Below, piece after piece: positions 25,408-35,000 of a stretch of DNA of 64,000 bases. Source of the stretch: ZC4RG30 sp049841155 (GTDB lineage Bacteria > Pseudomonadota > Gammaproteobacteria > Steroidobacterales > Steroidobacteraceae); contig JASGHI010000003.1 of NCBI GenBank assembly GCA_049841155.1, forward strand, positions 1,426,001 to 1,490,000. Reading direction: 5' to 3'. The notes beneath the pieces were generated by a model. That model did not search any database. It had not been told where the DNA came from and saw only the letters and a list, made by a program, of their open reading frames with translations. Position 1 is the stretch's first letter, and every line of letters begins with the position of its first letter. The position numbers and the translations under genes were made by a program.

Positions 25408-26340
25408 TCAGCCACGCGGATGATGGCGCGAATGCAGGTCCTTCATGCGCTCGCGGGCCACATGCGTGTAGATCTGCGTGGTCGACAGATCGCTGTGGCC
25501 CAGCAGCATCTGCACCACGCGCAGGTCGGCGCCATGGTTCAGCAGATGGGTGGCAAAGGCATGGCGCAGCGTGTGCGGCGAAAGCTCCTTCTGCACCCCG
25601 GCCTTGCGGGCATAGCGCTTGATGATGTGCCAGAAGGCCTGGCGCGTCATGTGGTCGCCGCGGCGCGTGGGAAAGAGGTAGTCGGTGTGCCGGTCGAGCA
25701 GGATCTCGCCGCGGCCGACGCCGATGAACTCCCTGAGCCAGCGCACGGCCTCTTCGCCGAGGGGAATCAGGCGCTCGCGGTCGCCCTTGCCCACCACGCG
25801 CAGCACGCCCTGGTTGAGGTTCAGCTGCGAGTGCCTGAGGCTCACCAGTTCGGAAACGCGCAGGCCCGTGGCATAGAGCACCTCGAGCATGGTGCGGTCA
25901 CGGCTGCCCAGGGGGTCGGAGACCACCGGCGCGTTGAGCAGCGCCTCGACCTCCTCTTCCGTGAGCGACTTGGGCAGCGAGCGGCCGATCTTCGGCATGG
26001 CGATCTGCGCCGTGGGATCCTCGCGCACCGTGCCTTCGCGCATCATGTGGCGGAAGAAACGGCGGAACGAAGACAGCTGGCGGGCGGTCGAGCGCGGACG
26101 TGCACCGGATTCGACTCGCCATGCGATGAATCCGAGCAGGTCCGCGCGCGTCGCCTTGACGATGGGCACATCGCGCGTGGCGAGCCAGCGCGACAATGCC
26201 ATGAGATCGGCCCGGTAGGCGGCCAGCGTGTTCGATGACAGCCCGCGCTCCATCCAGGCGCCATCCAGGAAGCGGGTCACGGCCGGATCGACGGCATCGG
26301 CCGCCGGACGTGCAAGGGCTGTGCTGGCAGATCTGCTCAC
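25408..26340 (-). CDS. xerD: Site-specific tyrosine recombinase XerD
   Basis: Resolves chromosome dimers at dif with XerC. It has 310 residues from a GTG start at 26340; a longer GTG start at 26424 is open but lacks a ribosome site, and the family length is about 300. The N-terminal SAM-like domain covers about residues 15-100. Catalytic residues are in ATGLRVSELVSLRHSQ (first Arg), SPHTLRHAFATHLL (His and second Arg), LGHSDLSTTQIYTHV (His and Tyr). All the catalytic residues are present. The dsbC-like gene follows it. No dif-like site was looked for beyond this window. Confidence 0.95.
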   Translation of the reverse strand: MSRSASTALARPAADAVDPAVTRFLDGAWMERGLSSNTLAAYRADLMALSRWLATRDVPIVKATRADLLGFIAWRVESGARPRSTARQLSSFRRFFRHMMREGTVREDPTAQIAMPKIGRSLPKSLTEEEVEALLNAPVVSDPLGSRDRTMLEVLYATGLRVSELVSLRHSQLNLNQGVLRVVGKGDRERLIPLGEEAVRWLREFIGVGRGEILLDRHTDYLFPTRRGDHMTRQAFWHIIKRYARKAGVQKELSPHTLRHAFATHLLNHGADLRVVQMLLGHSDLSTTQIYTHVARERMKDLHSRHHPRG

Positions 26341-26486
26341 TGAACGCTTCCGGGTGGAGTTTGGGGGATTCACTTCAGACGCAGTATCGTCAGCGCCACA
26401 GCGGCGCTGCGTGATTGCTATCACAGCAGGGACGCAGCGTTAACATAAAGAGAACCGGTTCACACAATCGGAGCATCAGACATCCC
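26341..26486. promoter_or_regulatory. Divergent region between xerD and acyltransferase genes
   Basis: This 146-base gap must contain the promoters of both genes. It is less GC-rich than its surroundings in its central part, with TTAACATAAAGAGAACCGG near 26440-26458 that could supply -10 elements. No clear -35 was assigned and no operator was recognised. Confidence 0.3.
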
Positions 26487-27254
26487 GTGAGTTCCCCGAC
26501 GCCGCAGCAGGCGCTTCCCGGCCTGCTCCGCCTCCCGTACGCACTGTACGCCGGCACCCTGTTCACGGTGCTGTCGCTGCTGGCGCTGGTGCTGATCCTG
26601 CCCGTTCCGAGCCTGCCGGCACGGCGCGCCATGGTGCGCTGCGCCGCCCGCGCCTTCCTCGCTCTGGCCGGCATGCGGCTCACGGTGCTGAACCAGGGGC
26701 GCCTGCCGCAGGCGCCCTGCGTGGTGGTCGCCAACCATTCCAGCTACCTCGACGGCGTGGCGCTGTATGCCGCGCTGCCGCCGCGCTTCGGCTTCGTGAT
26801 CAAGCGCGAGATGAGCCGCGTGCCGCTCGCGAACCTGCTGCTGCGCCGCGTGGGCGCCCACTATGTCGACCGCGGCCGGGGACACAAGGGTGCGCGCGAC
26901 ACGCGCAAGCTGCTCAAGCGTGCGCGCCAGGGCGGCGCGCTGGCCTTCTTCCCGGAGGGCACCTTCCGCCATGCGCCGGGGCTGATGGCCTTTCGCAGCG
27001 GCGCCTTCGTGGTCGCGGCGCGTTCGGGTTTTCCCGTGGTGCCGGTGGCCATCCGCGGCACGCGCGCGGCGCTGCCGCCGGGAGGCATGCTGCCCCAGCC
27101 GGTGCCCATCGAAGTGGAGCTGCTGGAAATGATTCCCGCGCCCTCCTCCATCGAGGAGGCCGCGGTGAGTGCGGTGCGGCGCGCGGCGCGCACCGCCATC
27201 CTCGCGCACATCGCGGAGCCGGATCTCGCGCCCGACGATAAACTGCCGGCATGA
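26487..27254 (+). CDS. 1-acylglycerol-3-phosphate acyltransferase (PlsC family)
   Basis: 255 residues from the GTG that opens the sequence VSSPTPQQALPGLLR; the upstream in-frame part overlaps the xerD region and looks non-coding. One or two hydrophobic N-terminal segments (about residues 17-41) are followed by the HX4D catalytic motif NHSSYLD (about 87-93). FFPEGTF (about 154-160) forms the phosphate-binding block. It transfers an acyl chain to lysophosphatidic acid or a related lipid at the membrane. Its TGA overlaps the ETF-QO ATG. Confidence 0.88.
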   Translation: MSSPTPQQALPGLLRLPYALYAGTLFTVLSLLALVLILPVPSLPARRAMVRCAARAFLALAGMRLTVLNQGRLPQAPCVVVANHSSYLDGVALYAALPPRFGFVIKREMSRVPLANLLLRRVGAHYVDRGRGHKGARDTRKLLKRARQGGALAFFPEGTFRHAPGLMAFRSGAFVVAARSGFPVVPVAIRGTRAALPPGGMLPQPVPIEVELLEMIPAPSSIEEAAVSAVRRAARTAILAHIAEPDLAPDDKLPA

Positions 27255-28849
27255 TCGAACGCGACACGATGGAATACGACGTGGTGATCGTCGGCGCCGG
27301 GCCGGCGGGCCTCGCCGCGGCCATCCGGCTCAAGCAGCTGGACCCGGACCGCACGGTCTGCGTGCTCGAGAAAGCCGCCGAAGTCGGCGGCCATGCGCTC
27401 TCCGGCGCCGTGATGGAGCCGGGGCCACTGGATGCGCTGCTGCCTGCGTGGCGCGACAACATGCCGGCCTTCTGCGTGCCGGCCAGGCGCGACGAGTTCC
27501 GGCTGCTGACCAGGACCGGTTCCCTGCGGCTGCCAGTACCGCCGCAGCAGCACAATGCGGGCAACTTCATCCTCTCGCTGGGACAGCTCACGCCGCAGCT
27601 GGCGCAGGCCGCCGAAGCACTGGGCGTGGACGTGCTGGCGGGCTTTGCCGCGGCGGCCCCGCTGTTCGATGCCGAGGGCGCGGTGGCCGGCGTGCGTGTG
27701 GGCGACATGGGCCTGACTGCCGACGGTAACCCGGGACCGGAGTTCACCGCGGGACCACAGATCCGCGCGCGCACCACGCTGATCGCCGAGGGGTGTCGCG
27801 GCAGCATCGCCAAGCAGCTCATCGCGCGCTACGCCCTCGATGCCAGCCGCTCGCCGCAGACCTTTGCGCTGGGCTTCAAGGAGCTGTGGCAGCTGCGGCC
27901 CGGCCGCGGCGAGCCCGGCCTCATCCAGCATTCCGTGGGCTGGCCGCTGACCTCGCGCGAGTACGGCGGCAGCTTCGTCTACCACCTCGACGGCGACCAG
28001 GCCTATGTGGGCTATGTAGTGGGCCTCGACTACAAAGACCCGCAGCTCAAGCCCTTCGAGGCCTTCCAGCAGTTCAAGCATCACCCCACGATGCGCGAAC
28101 TGCTCGACGGCGGCACGGTTGCGGCCTATGGCGCGCGCACCATCGCGGCCGGCGGCTGGCAGTCCTGCCCGCGGCTGGACATGCCCGGCGCGCTGCTCAT
28201 CGGCGATGCCGGCGGCACGCTGAATTTCCCCAAGATCAAGGGCATCCACCAGGCCATCCGCTGCGGCGTGCTGGCCGCCGAGCACCTGGTGGCAAGCGGC
28301 GCACCGGATGGATTCGACACGCTGTGGCGCGCTTCGGCAGGCGGGCAGGAGCTCAGGCGCGCGCGCAACATCAAGCCGGGATTCAGGCGCGGCCTGGCCG
28401 CGGGGCTGGCCAACGGCCTGTGGGAGACCCTCACGGCCGGCCGCTCGCCCTGGACGCTGGCCAACCACGACAACAGCGCGCTCGCCCGTCTCGACGAGGG
28501 CGCTACGCCGCCGCGCGACTGGGTCACGCGCGAGCTGCCGCCGCGCGACCGTCTGGCGGCAGTGTTCCTCGCCCAGACCAGCCACAACGAATCCCAGCCC
28601 GTGCACCTGAAGGTGGCCGACACGCATCTGTGCGCCACGCGCTGCGCACAGGAATACGGCAACCCCTGCACACGCTTCTGTCCGGCCTCCGTCTACGAGA
28701 TGGTCGAGGATGGCGCGGACGGGCGCCGCCTGCAGATCAACGCAGCCAACTGCGTGCACTGCAAGGCCTGCGACATCAAGGACCCGTACCGCATCATCAC
28801 GTGGACCACGCCGGAAGGCGGCAGCGGCCCGAACTACACGGGGCTGTAG
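27251..28849 (+). CDS. Electron transfer flavoprotein-ubiquinone oxidoreductase
   Basis: Membrane-associated flavoprotein that passes electrons from ETF to ubiquinone during fatty acid or amino acid oxidation. It has 532 residues, the normal length. FAD-binding GAGPAGLAAAIRL is at about residues 15-27. A second conserved region, LIGDAGGTLNFPKIKGIHQA (about 316-335), follows. The C-terminal 4Fe-4S domain has Cys in RFCPASVYEM and in CVHCKACDIKDP (about residues 499-510). The ATGA overlap with the acyltransferase gene suggests coupling. No etfAB genes are in this window. Confidence 0.96.
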   Translation: MIERDTMEYDVVIVGAGPAGLAAAIRLKQLDPDRTVCVLEKAAEVGGHALSGAVMEPGPLDALLPAWRDNMPAFCVPARRDEFRLLTRTGSLRLPVPPQQHNAGNFILSLGQLTPQLAQAAEALGVDVLAGFAAAAPLFDAEGAVAGVRVGDMGLTADGNPGPEFTAGPQIRARTTLIAEGCRGSIAKQLIARYALDASRSPQTFALGFKELWQLRPGRGEPGLIQHSVGWPLTSREYGGSFVYHLDGDQAYVGYVVGLDYKDPQLKPFEAFQQFKHHPTMRELLDGGTVAAYGARTIAAGGWQSCPRLDMPGALLIGDAGGTLNFPKIKGIHQAIRCGVLAAEHLVASGAPDGFDTLWRASAGGQELRRARNIKPGFRRGLAAGLANGLWETLTAGRSPWTLANHDNSALARLDEGATPPRDWVTRELPPRDRLAAVFLAQTSHNESQPVHLKVADTHLCATRCAQEYGNPCTRFCPASVYEMVEDGADGRRLQINAANCVHCKACDIKDPYRIITWTTPEGGSGPNYTGL

Positions 28850-28853
28850 CGCG

Positions 28854-30212
28854 ATGAGCGAAACCGAGCGCAATCCGGGAAAATCCTGGCGTCTGGCCGC
28901 GCTGCGCGAGGCCATCGACGACGGCGCGGTGCGCTCGGCCCAGCGCCTCATCAACACGCTGCATCCGGCGGAGATCGCGCAGCTGCTGGAATCGCTGCCG
29001 CAGAACCGGCGCGAGGTGGTGTGGGAGCTCACCGACCCGGAGCTCGACGGCGACGTGCTGCTGGAGCTCTCGGACGAGGTCCGCAGCCAGCTGATCCGCG
29101 AGATGGATACCGAGGAGCTGACGGCAGCGGCCGGCAACCTCGAAGTGGACGACCTGGCGGACCTGATCGCGGACCTGCCGGAGAAGGTCACGCAGCAGCT
29201 GCTGCACAACATGGACCAGCAGGAGCGCGAGCGCCTGTCGCGCATGCTGGTGTGGCCCGACGACACGGCCGGCGGCCTCATGAACACCGACACGGTGAGC
29301 GTGCGGGCCGATGTGTCGCTGGAGGTGGTGCAACGCTATCTGCGCATGCGCGACGAGCTGCCCGAGCGCACGGACCGGCTGTTCGTGGTGGACCGCGCTG
29401 ACCGTTTCCTCGGCACCGTGACCCTGGCGCGCCTGCTCACCGACGACCTGGACAAGCTGGTGGGCGCCTGCCTCGATCCCGACGCGCCGCGCATCGCCCC
29501 CGACCTACCGGCGCGCGAAGTGGCGCAGCTATTCCAGGACCGTGACCTGGTGTCCGCCGCCGTGGTGGACGAGGGCGGCCGCCTGCTCGGCCGCATCACC
29601 ATCGACGATGTGGTGGACGTCATCACCGAGGAGGCCGCGCACGAGGTGATGGCTGGCGCCGGCCTGCGCGATGAGGAGGATGTCTTCGCCAGCGTGCTGC
29701 CGGCCTCGCGGCGCCGGCTGTTCTGGCTGGGCATCAACCTCATCACCGCCTTCGTCGCGGCGCTGGTGGTGCAGCGCTTCGAGGGGACCATCGAGAAAGT
29801 GGCGGCGCTGGCGGCACTGATGCCCATCGTGGCCAGCATGGGCGGCATCTCCGGTACGCAGACAGTGACACTGATCATCCGCGGCATTGCACTCGGGCAG
29901 GTGGAGTGGCACGACACGCGCTGGCTGCTGCTGCGCGAGATCGGCGTCAGTGCGCTCACCGGCGCTGCGATCGCGCTGGTGGTGGGCACCGTGACCGCGT
30001 TCTGGCTGGGCACCTGGCAGATCGCGCTGATCGTGGCCGCCGCGATGGTGATCAACCAGACCATGGCCGCCATCGTCGGTGTACTGGTGCCGCTGACCCT
30101 GCGCCGCATGCGCGTCGACCCGGCGCTCTCCGCCGGCGTGGTGCTGACCACCTTCACCGACGTGATCGGCTTCTTCGCGCTGCTCGGCCTTGGGACGCTG
30201 TTCCTGATCTAA
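28854..30212 (+). CDS. mgtE: MgtE-type magnesium transporter
   Basis: Mg2+ channel of 452 residues. An N-terminal superhelical domain (about residues 20-125) is followed by two CBS domains (about 140-255). A plug helix and five TM segments follow (about 275-450), with the family segments MPIVASMGGISGTQTVTLIIRGIALG and TTFTDVIGFFALLGLG. The acidic TM5 residue in FTDVIG forms the pore Mg2+ site. It starts 4 bases after ETF-QO, so co-transcription is likely. Gating by cytosolic Mg2+ via the N and CBS domains is known for the family. Confidence 0.96.
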   Translation: MSETERNPGKSWRLAALREAIDDGAVRSAQRLINTLHPAEIAQLLESLPQNRREVVWELTDPELDGDVLLELSDEVRSQLIREMDTEELTAAAGNLEVDDLADLIADLPEKVTQQLLHNMDQQERERLSRMLVWPDDTAGGLMNTDTVSVRADVSLEVVQRYLRMRDELPERTDRLFVVDRADRFLGTVTLARLLTDDLDKLVGACLDPDAPRIAPDLPAREVAQLFQDRDLVSAAVVDEGGRLLGRITIDDVVDVITEEAAHEVMAGAGLRDEEDVFASVLPASRRRLFWLGINLITAFVAALVVQRFEGTIEKVAALAALMPIVASMGGISGTQTVTLIIRGIALGQVEWHDTRWLLLREIGVSALTGAAIALVVGTVTAFWLGTWQIALIVAAAMVINQTMAAIVGVLVPLTLRRMRVDPALSAGVVLTTFTDVIGFFALLGLGTLFLI

Positions 30213-30222
30213 AGGCGCAGTC

Positions 30223-30243
30223 TCTGCCCTCATTCAGGGCAGA
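30223..30243 (+). terminator. Hairpin after mgtE
   Basis: An 8-bp stem, TCTGCCCT (30223-30230) with AGGGCAGA (30236-30243), with a CATTC loop, lies 10 bases after the mgtE stop. No T-run follows, so it may be a weak or Rho-dependent terminator. Confidence 0.45.
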
Positions 30244-30418
30244 TGATGACCGTTGTTGCACGTACAAACGTAGCCCGCCGAGTAGCGGGAAGCACTGCGC
30301 CGCACGCAGCGCAGTCTCAGCCTCCACCCGGGGCTGGCATGAAACATGCTTCAGGGAGCATGCGGATGTCGTCCATGCCGGACGACGATGTTTCCCGCTC
30401 ACTGACAGGAGCATTGCA
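30244..30418 (+). promoter_or_regulatory. Leader region of the UrcA gene with several hairpins
   Basis: The region holds at least two clean inverted repeats: ACTGCGC (30294-30300) with GCGCAGT (30309-30315), and GTCGTCC (30368-30374) with GGACGAC (30380-30386). A third weaker one (CATGC/GCATG, about 30344-30361) sits between. The segment also holds the ribosome site GACAGGAGC 5-10 bases before the ATG. No coding potential was found. It could be a structured 5' leader or carry a small RNA. Confidence 0.4.
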
Positions 30419-30739
30419 ATGAAGAAGCTGGTTCGATTGATGGGTGTCTCGATGGCCCTGGCCGCCGGTACTGCAGCTGCCGAATCGATGACCACCACGG
30501 TGTCATTCAACCGCACGAACGCGCAGACAGCGGAGGGTGCGGCGCAGCTCTATGGCAAACTCAAGGACGCTGCCGACAACCTCTGCGGCCGGATGGTTTC
30601 CTACCGGAGGATGTATGCGGACCAGTACCGCGCCTGTGTGTCCGCAGCGCTCAACGAAGCCGTGACCGGGGCCGGCGTACCCCAGGTATCACTGCTGCAC
30701 GAGGATCACAACGCGCTTCATGCCCTGCTCATGAAATAG
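30419..30739 (+). CDS. UrcA family small exported protein
   Basis: 106 residues. The signal peptide covers about residues 1-21 (MKKLVRLMGVSMALAAGT, cleavage near TAAAE). The mature part has the UrcA pattern: an N-terminal beta-strand motif TTTVSFNRTNAQTAEGAAQLY (about residues 24-44) and two conserved Cys in NLCGRM and YRACVS (about 56 and 71), which likely form a disulfide. The family is common in Sphingomonadales and related lineages and has no assigned function. The final 22 bases overlap the 3' end of the HupE/UreJ gene on the other strand. A good ribosome site (AGGAG) precedes the ATG. Confidence 0.82.
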   Translation: MKKLVRLMGVSMALAAGTAAAESMTTTVSFNRTNAQTAEGAAQLYGKLKDAADNLCGRMVSYRRMYADQYRACVSAALNEAVTGAGVPQVSLLHEDHNALHALLMK

Positions 30740-31404
30740 CCGGTGAGCTGGTAGCCGAACAGCACCAGGCCCGCCGTCATGATGATGACGTTCGCGGCCC
30801 AGGCGCCGTGCAGGAAGGAGCCCCTGCGCCGCCACAGTTGCAGGGCCAGCAGGATGAAAGCCAGCGCGACGATCTGGCCCAGTTCCACGCCCACGTTGAA
30901 TGACAGGATGTTGCCTGCCAGCCCGTCGCGCGACAGGGCGAGGTCCTGCAGCTTGGTGGAAAGGCCGAAGCCATGCGCCAGACCGAATGCGAACACTGCT
31001 GCCCGCGGGTTGATGGCGATGCCCCACTTGTACCAGGCGCCGAGGTTGTCCAGCGCCTTGTACACCACCGACAACCCGATGATGGCATCGACGATGTAGG
31101 CATTGGCCTTGATGCCCGCCAGCACGCCGAGCAGCAGCGTGAGGCTGTGGCCCACGGCAAACAGCGTCGCGTACAGCGCGACGTCCTTCAGCCGGTACAG
31201 GAAGAACATCACGCCGGCCAGGAACAGCAGGTGGTCGTAGCCCGTGACCATGTGCTTGGCACCGAGGTAGGCCAACGGGAAAAACTGCACGCCGCGCACC
31301 GACTCCAGGTATGCGGCATCGCCACCGGCCACGCCATGGGCCCATGCCACGGTGCAAAACAGCGGCAGCAACAGCGTGCCGGCGAGAAACGCGGTTTTTC
31401 GCAT
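30718..31404 (-). CDS. HupE/UreJ family membrane protein
   Basis: 228 residues: a signal-like N-terminus (about residues 1-24), then about six TM segments. The family is visible in MVTGYDHLLFLAGVMFFLY (about 55-73) and VGHSLTLLLGV (about 84-94), with conserved His and Asp in the TM segments. Members are associated with hydrogenase or urease nickel supply, and a related subfamily occurs in metal-efflux loci. Here it is the last gene of the RND metal-efflux operon, so a metal-uptake or sensing role is possible but unproven. The ATG at 31404 has AAGGTG 6 bases upstream; a GTG at 31413 is less likely. Confidence 0.85.
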   Translation of the reverse strand: MRKTAFLAGTLLLPLFCTVAWAHGVAGGDAAYLESVRGVQFFPLAYLGAKHMVTGYDHLLFLAGVMFFLYRLKDVALYATLFAVGHSLTLLLGVLAGIKANAYIVDAIIGLSVVYKALDNLGAWYKWGIAINPRAAVFAFGLAHGFGLSTKLQDLALSRDGLAGNILSFNVGVELGQIVALAFILLALQLWRRRGSFLHGAWAANVIIMTAGLVLFGYQLTGYFMSRA

Positions 31405-31416
31405 CGACGTCACCTT

Positions 31417-32064
31417 CTATCGGATGATGCCGTAGTCGACGATGTCTTTGTAATAGCCGCTGACTTGCAGCGTGATGGTCACTGGCGCATCGGCGAGATT
31501 GAGCCAGAACCAGCCATGCTCGCCCGCGAACGGCGCCACCAGCGAGCCATGGCCGCTGGTGGTCTGCTGCTGCTCCTCGTAGCGCACGAACTCCTTGCCC
31601 ATGCCGGGCTGATGGCCGTGGAAGTCCACGTACACATCCCCGCCTTCGGCCTTCCACGAGTAGAGGATGACCTGCGCCTCGTCGAGCACGGTCTTGACCT
31701 CGGTTTCCTGGTTGGGGCCCAGCTTCACCACCACGGTGCGCATCTGGGGCGCCTCCGCCTTGATCTGCGCCACGGCCGGATTGGGCAGCGGCGTGGGCTC
31801 TCCCACATCCGGCAATGCCACGTCGCGGAAATTCTCGTTGCCGCCGATCACGTCTTTTATCTGCAGGGTGCGCGTCGGACCGCTGACAGCTGTGAGCCCC
31901 ATGGCGCGGCCGGCGCCCGTGGGGTCGATGCCGTATTCGGCTGGCAGCACGAACAGCACCAGGATGACGGCAGCGGCAGCCGCGGCAAGCACGATGCTCT
32001 TCCACAGGCGCTGCGAGCTGGGCGGCGAAGCCTCGTAGGGCGGAAGGGGCGCGGGTTGATTCAC
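31417..32064 (-). CDS. Transmembrane anchor protein of metal-efflux locus
   Basis: 215 residues with a cytoplasmic N-terminus, one TM helix (about residues 23-43) and a large periplasmic part with a probable beta-sandwich. That part carries ETEVKTVLDEAQVILYSWKAEGG and FHGHQPGMGKEFVRYEE segments (about 120-165), with His residues that could bind metal. Similar anchor proteins are found beside CzcA/CusA transporters, but the function is unknown. Its start overlaps the czcA-type stop by 4 bases (ATGA), so it is coupled to the efflux pump. Confidence 0.72.
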   Translation of the reverse strand: MNQPAPLPPYEASPPSSQRLWKSIVLAAAAAAVILVLFVLPAEYGIDPTGAGRAMGLTAVSGPTRTLQIKDVIGGNENFRDVALPDVGEPTPLPNPAVAQIKAEAPQMRTVVVKLGPNQETEVKTVLDEAQVILYSWKAEGGDVYVDFHGHQPGMGKEFVRYEEQQQTTSGHGSLVAPFAGEHGWFWLNLADAPVTITLQVSGYYKDIVDYGIIR

Positions 32065-35000
32065 AGGGGATTCTCTCTCTGCCTGGCGGCGTGGCCGGCG
32101 TCCATCGTAGCCGTTTCCACATCACGCCGGTGCACTATGCGATACAGGCTCGGCAGCACCAGCAACGTGAGCAGCGTGGAGGAGAAGATCCCGCCGACCA
32201 CCACCGTGGCGAGCGGCCGCTGCACCTCGCTGCCGATGCCCGTGTTCAGCGCCATGGGAAGGAAACCCAGGCCCGCGACCAGAGCGGTCATGAGCACGGG
32301 CCGCAGCCGCCCCAGCGCACCCCGCCGGATTGCAGCATCGAGGGGCACTCCTTCCGCGCGCAGACGGCGGAAGAAGCTCACCAGCACCAGGCCATTGAGC
32401 ACCGCCACTCCCGACAGGGCAATGAAGCCCACGCCCGCAGAGATCGACAGCGCAATGCCGCGCAGCCACAGGCTGAGCACCCCACCGGTGAGCGCCAGCG
32501 GCACGCCGGTGAATATGATGAGCGCGTCCTTCACGGAACCGAACGCCATCACCAGCAGGCCGAAGATCAGCAGCAGCGTGACCGGAACCACAACCGCCAG
32601 CCTCGCACCCGCACTCTGCAGCTGCTCGAAGGTACCGCCATAGTCGAGCCAGTAGCCTTCCGGCAGCCTCACGGTGGCATCGATGGCGCGGCGCAGTTCC
32701 TGAACGTAGCCGCCGAGATCGCGCCCGCGCACATTGGCTGTGACCACTACACGGCGCTTGCCCTGCTCGCGGTTGATCTGGTTCGGCCCTTCGGCCACTA
32801 CGACATCTGCCACCTCGCGCAATGGCACGAAACCACCGACTGGCAGCGGCACGGTGAGCTGCTCCATCACCCCGTCATCCTTGCGCAGCGTTTCGGGCAG
32901 GCGGATCACGATGGCGTGGCGCCGGTCGCCGTCGAACAATGTGCCGGCCTCGTGGCCGCCGAAAGCGGTAGCCACGACCTCCTGCAGGTCCGAGACCGAC
33001 AGGCCGTAGCGTGCCAGCAGCTCGCGCCGCGGAGCGATGGTCATCATGGGCAGGCCGGTGGTCTGTTCCACCTTGGCGTCCGCGCCGCCCGGAATGGATT
33101 GGAGCACCTCCAGGACACGGGCCGCCTGGGCATTGAGCACATCGAGGTCATCGCCATACACCTTCACGGCGACATCGGTGCGCACGCCTGATATCAGCTC
33201 GTTGAAGCGCATCTGGATGGGTTGTGTGAACTCGTAGTTGTTGCCGGGCACCTGCGCCGCCCGCCGTTCCAGCTCCGCCACCACATCCGCCTTGGAGCGC
33301 TTCGGATCCGGCCACTGGCTGCGGTCCTTGAGGATCACGAAATTGTCGGCCACCGACGGCGGCATGGGGTCGGTGGCCACTTCGGCCGTGCCGAGCTTGG
33401 CGAACACGCGCTGCACCTCGGGCTGCTGCGCAAGTTCGTGCTCCAGCTGGCGCTGCATGGCGATGGCCTGGGTCAGCGAGGTCCCGGGAATGCGCAGCGC
33501 GTGCAACGCCACATCGCCCTCGTCGAGGCCGGGAATGAATTCGCTGCCGAGGCGCGTGGCGAGCAGGCCGCACAGCGCCACCAGCAGCGCCGCCGCCGCG
33601 ACCACGACGACGCGCAGCGCCAGAGCCTTCTCGAGCGCGGGCCGGTATATGCGGGCCACCGCCTCCAGCACCGGATTGTGCTGCGCCGTGACCGGGCCAG
33701 TGAGAAAGAGCGCCACGGCGGCCGGCACGAAGGACAGCGACAGCACCAGCGCCGCGCACAGCGCCATCACCACCGTCAATGCCATGGGGTGGAACATCTT
33801 GCCTTCCACGCCGGTGAGGGCGAACAGCGGCAGGTAGACGGCTGCAATGATGCCCACGCCGAACAGGCTGGGCCGGATCACCTCGTCGGCGGACCGGTAG
33901 ACGGCGGCGAGCCGCCGTTGCAGCGACAGCGGCGACGTCGCGTCCGCCTGCGCTTCGCCCAGGCGGCGGACGCAGTTCTCCACGATGATGACGGCACCAT
34001 CGACGATGAGGCCGAAGTCCAGCGCGCCCAACGACATGAGGTTGGCGCTGACGCGGTTTTGCACCATGCCGGTGATGGTCATCAGCATCGCAAGCGGGAT
34101 CACCGCGGCGGTGATGAGCGCCGCGCGCAGATTGCCGAGAAAGACGAACAACACGACGATGACAAGCACCGCACCCTCGATGAGGTTGGTGCGCACCGTG
34201 GCCAGAGTGCGATCCACCAGCGTGGTGCGGTCATAGACCACGCGCGCCTCGAGGCCCTCCGGCAGGCTGGACTGCGCCTGCGCCAGCTTCGCGGCAGCCG
34301 CCCTCGCCACATTGCGGCTGTTCTCGCCGATCAGCATGAACACCGTGCCGATGACCACTTCCTCGCCGTTCATGGTGGCGGCGCCGGTACGCAGGCCACT
34401 GCCCCATTCCACCGAGGCCACATCGCCCAGCGTGACGGGCACGCCATCCACTGTGCGCACCACGATGCGCCGCACGTCATCGAGCGAGGCGACCTGTCCC
34501 GGCGAGCGGATCAGGTACTGGCTGCCGTTGCGCTCGATGTAGCCCGCACCAGTGCTGGTGTTGTTGCGCTCCAGCGCCGCAACCAGATCCTGCAGTGTGA
34601 GGCCCCAGGCCAGCAGCCGCGCCGGCAGCGGTGCGACGATCACCTGCCGTTCGTTGCCGCCGATGCTGTTGACCTCGGTCACGCCCGGCACTTGCGCCAG
34701 CTGTGGCCGCAGGATCCAGCGCATGGCGTCGTGCAGGTCGAAACCATCGTAAGCTGCACCGTCGGCCTTGCGGGCGCCGGCCTTCGGTCCCAGCGTGAAC
34801 ATGAATATCTCGCCCAGGCCCGTGGCGACGGGACCCATGCGCGGCTCGAGTCCCGCCGGCAGCTGGGACTTCACTTCGGCCAGGCGCTCGGCCACGCGCG
34901 AGCGCGCGAAATAGATGTCGGTGCCCTCCTCGAAAACCACCGTGATCTGCGACAGGCCATAGCGCGACAGCGAGCGCGTGGAAGACAGCCGTGGCAGGCC

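Noticed and set aside
30294..30386. A CRISPR array from short inverted repeats near the UrcA gene
   Set aside because: No direct repeats with regular spacers occur, only a few different hairpins.
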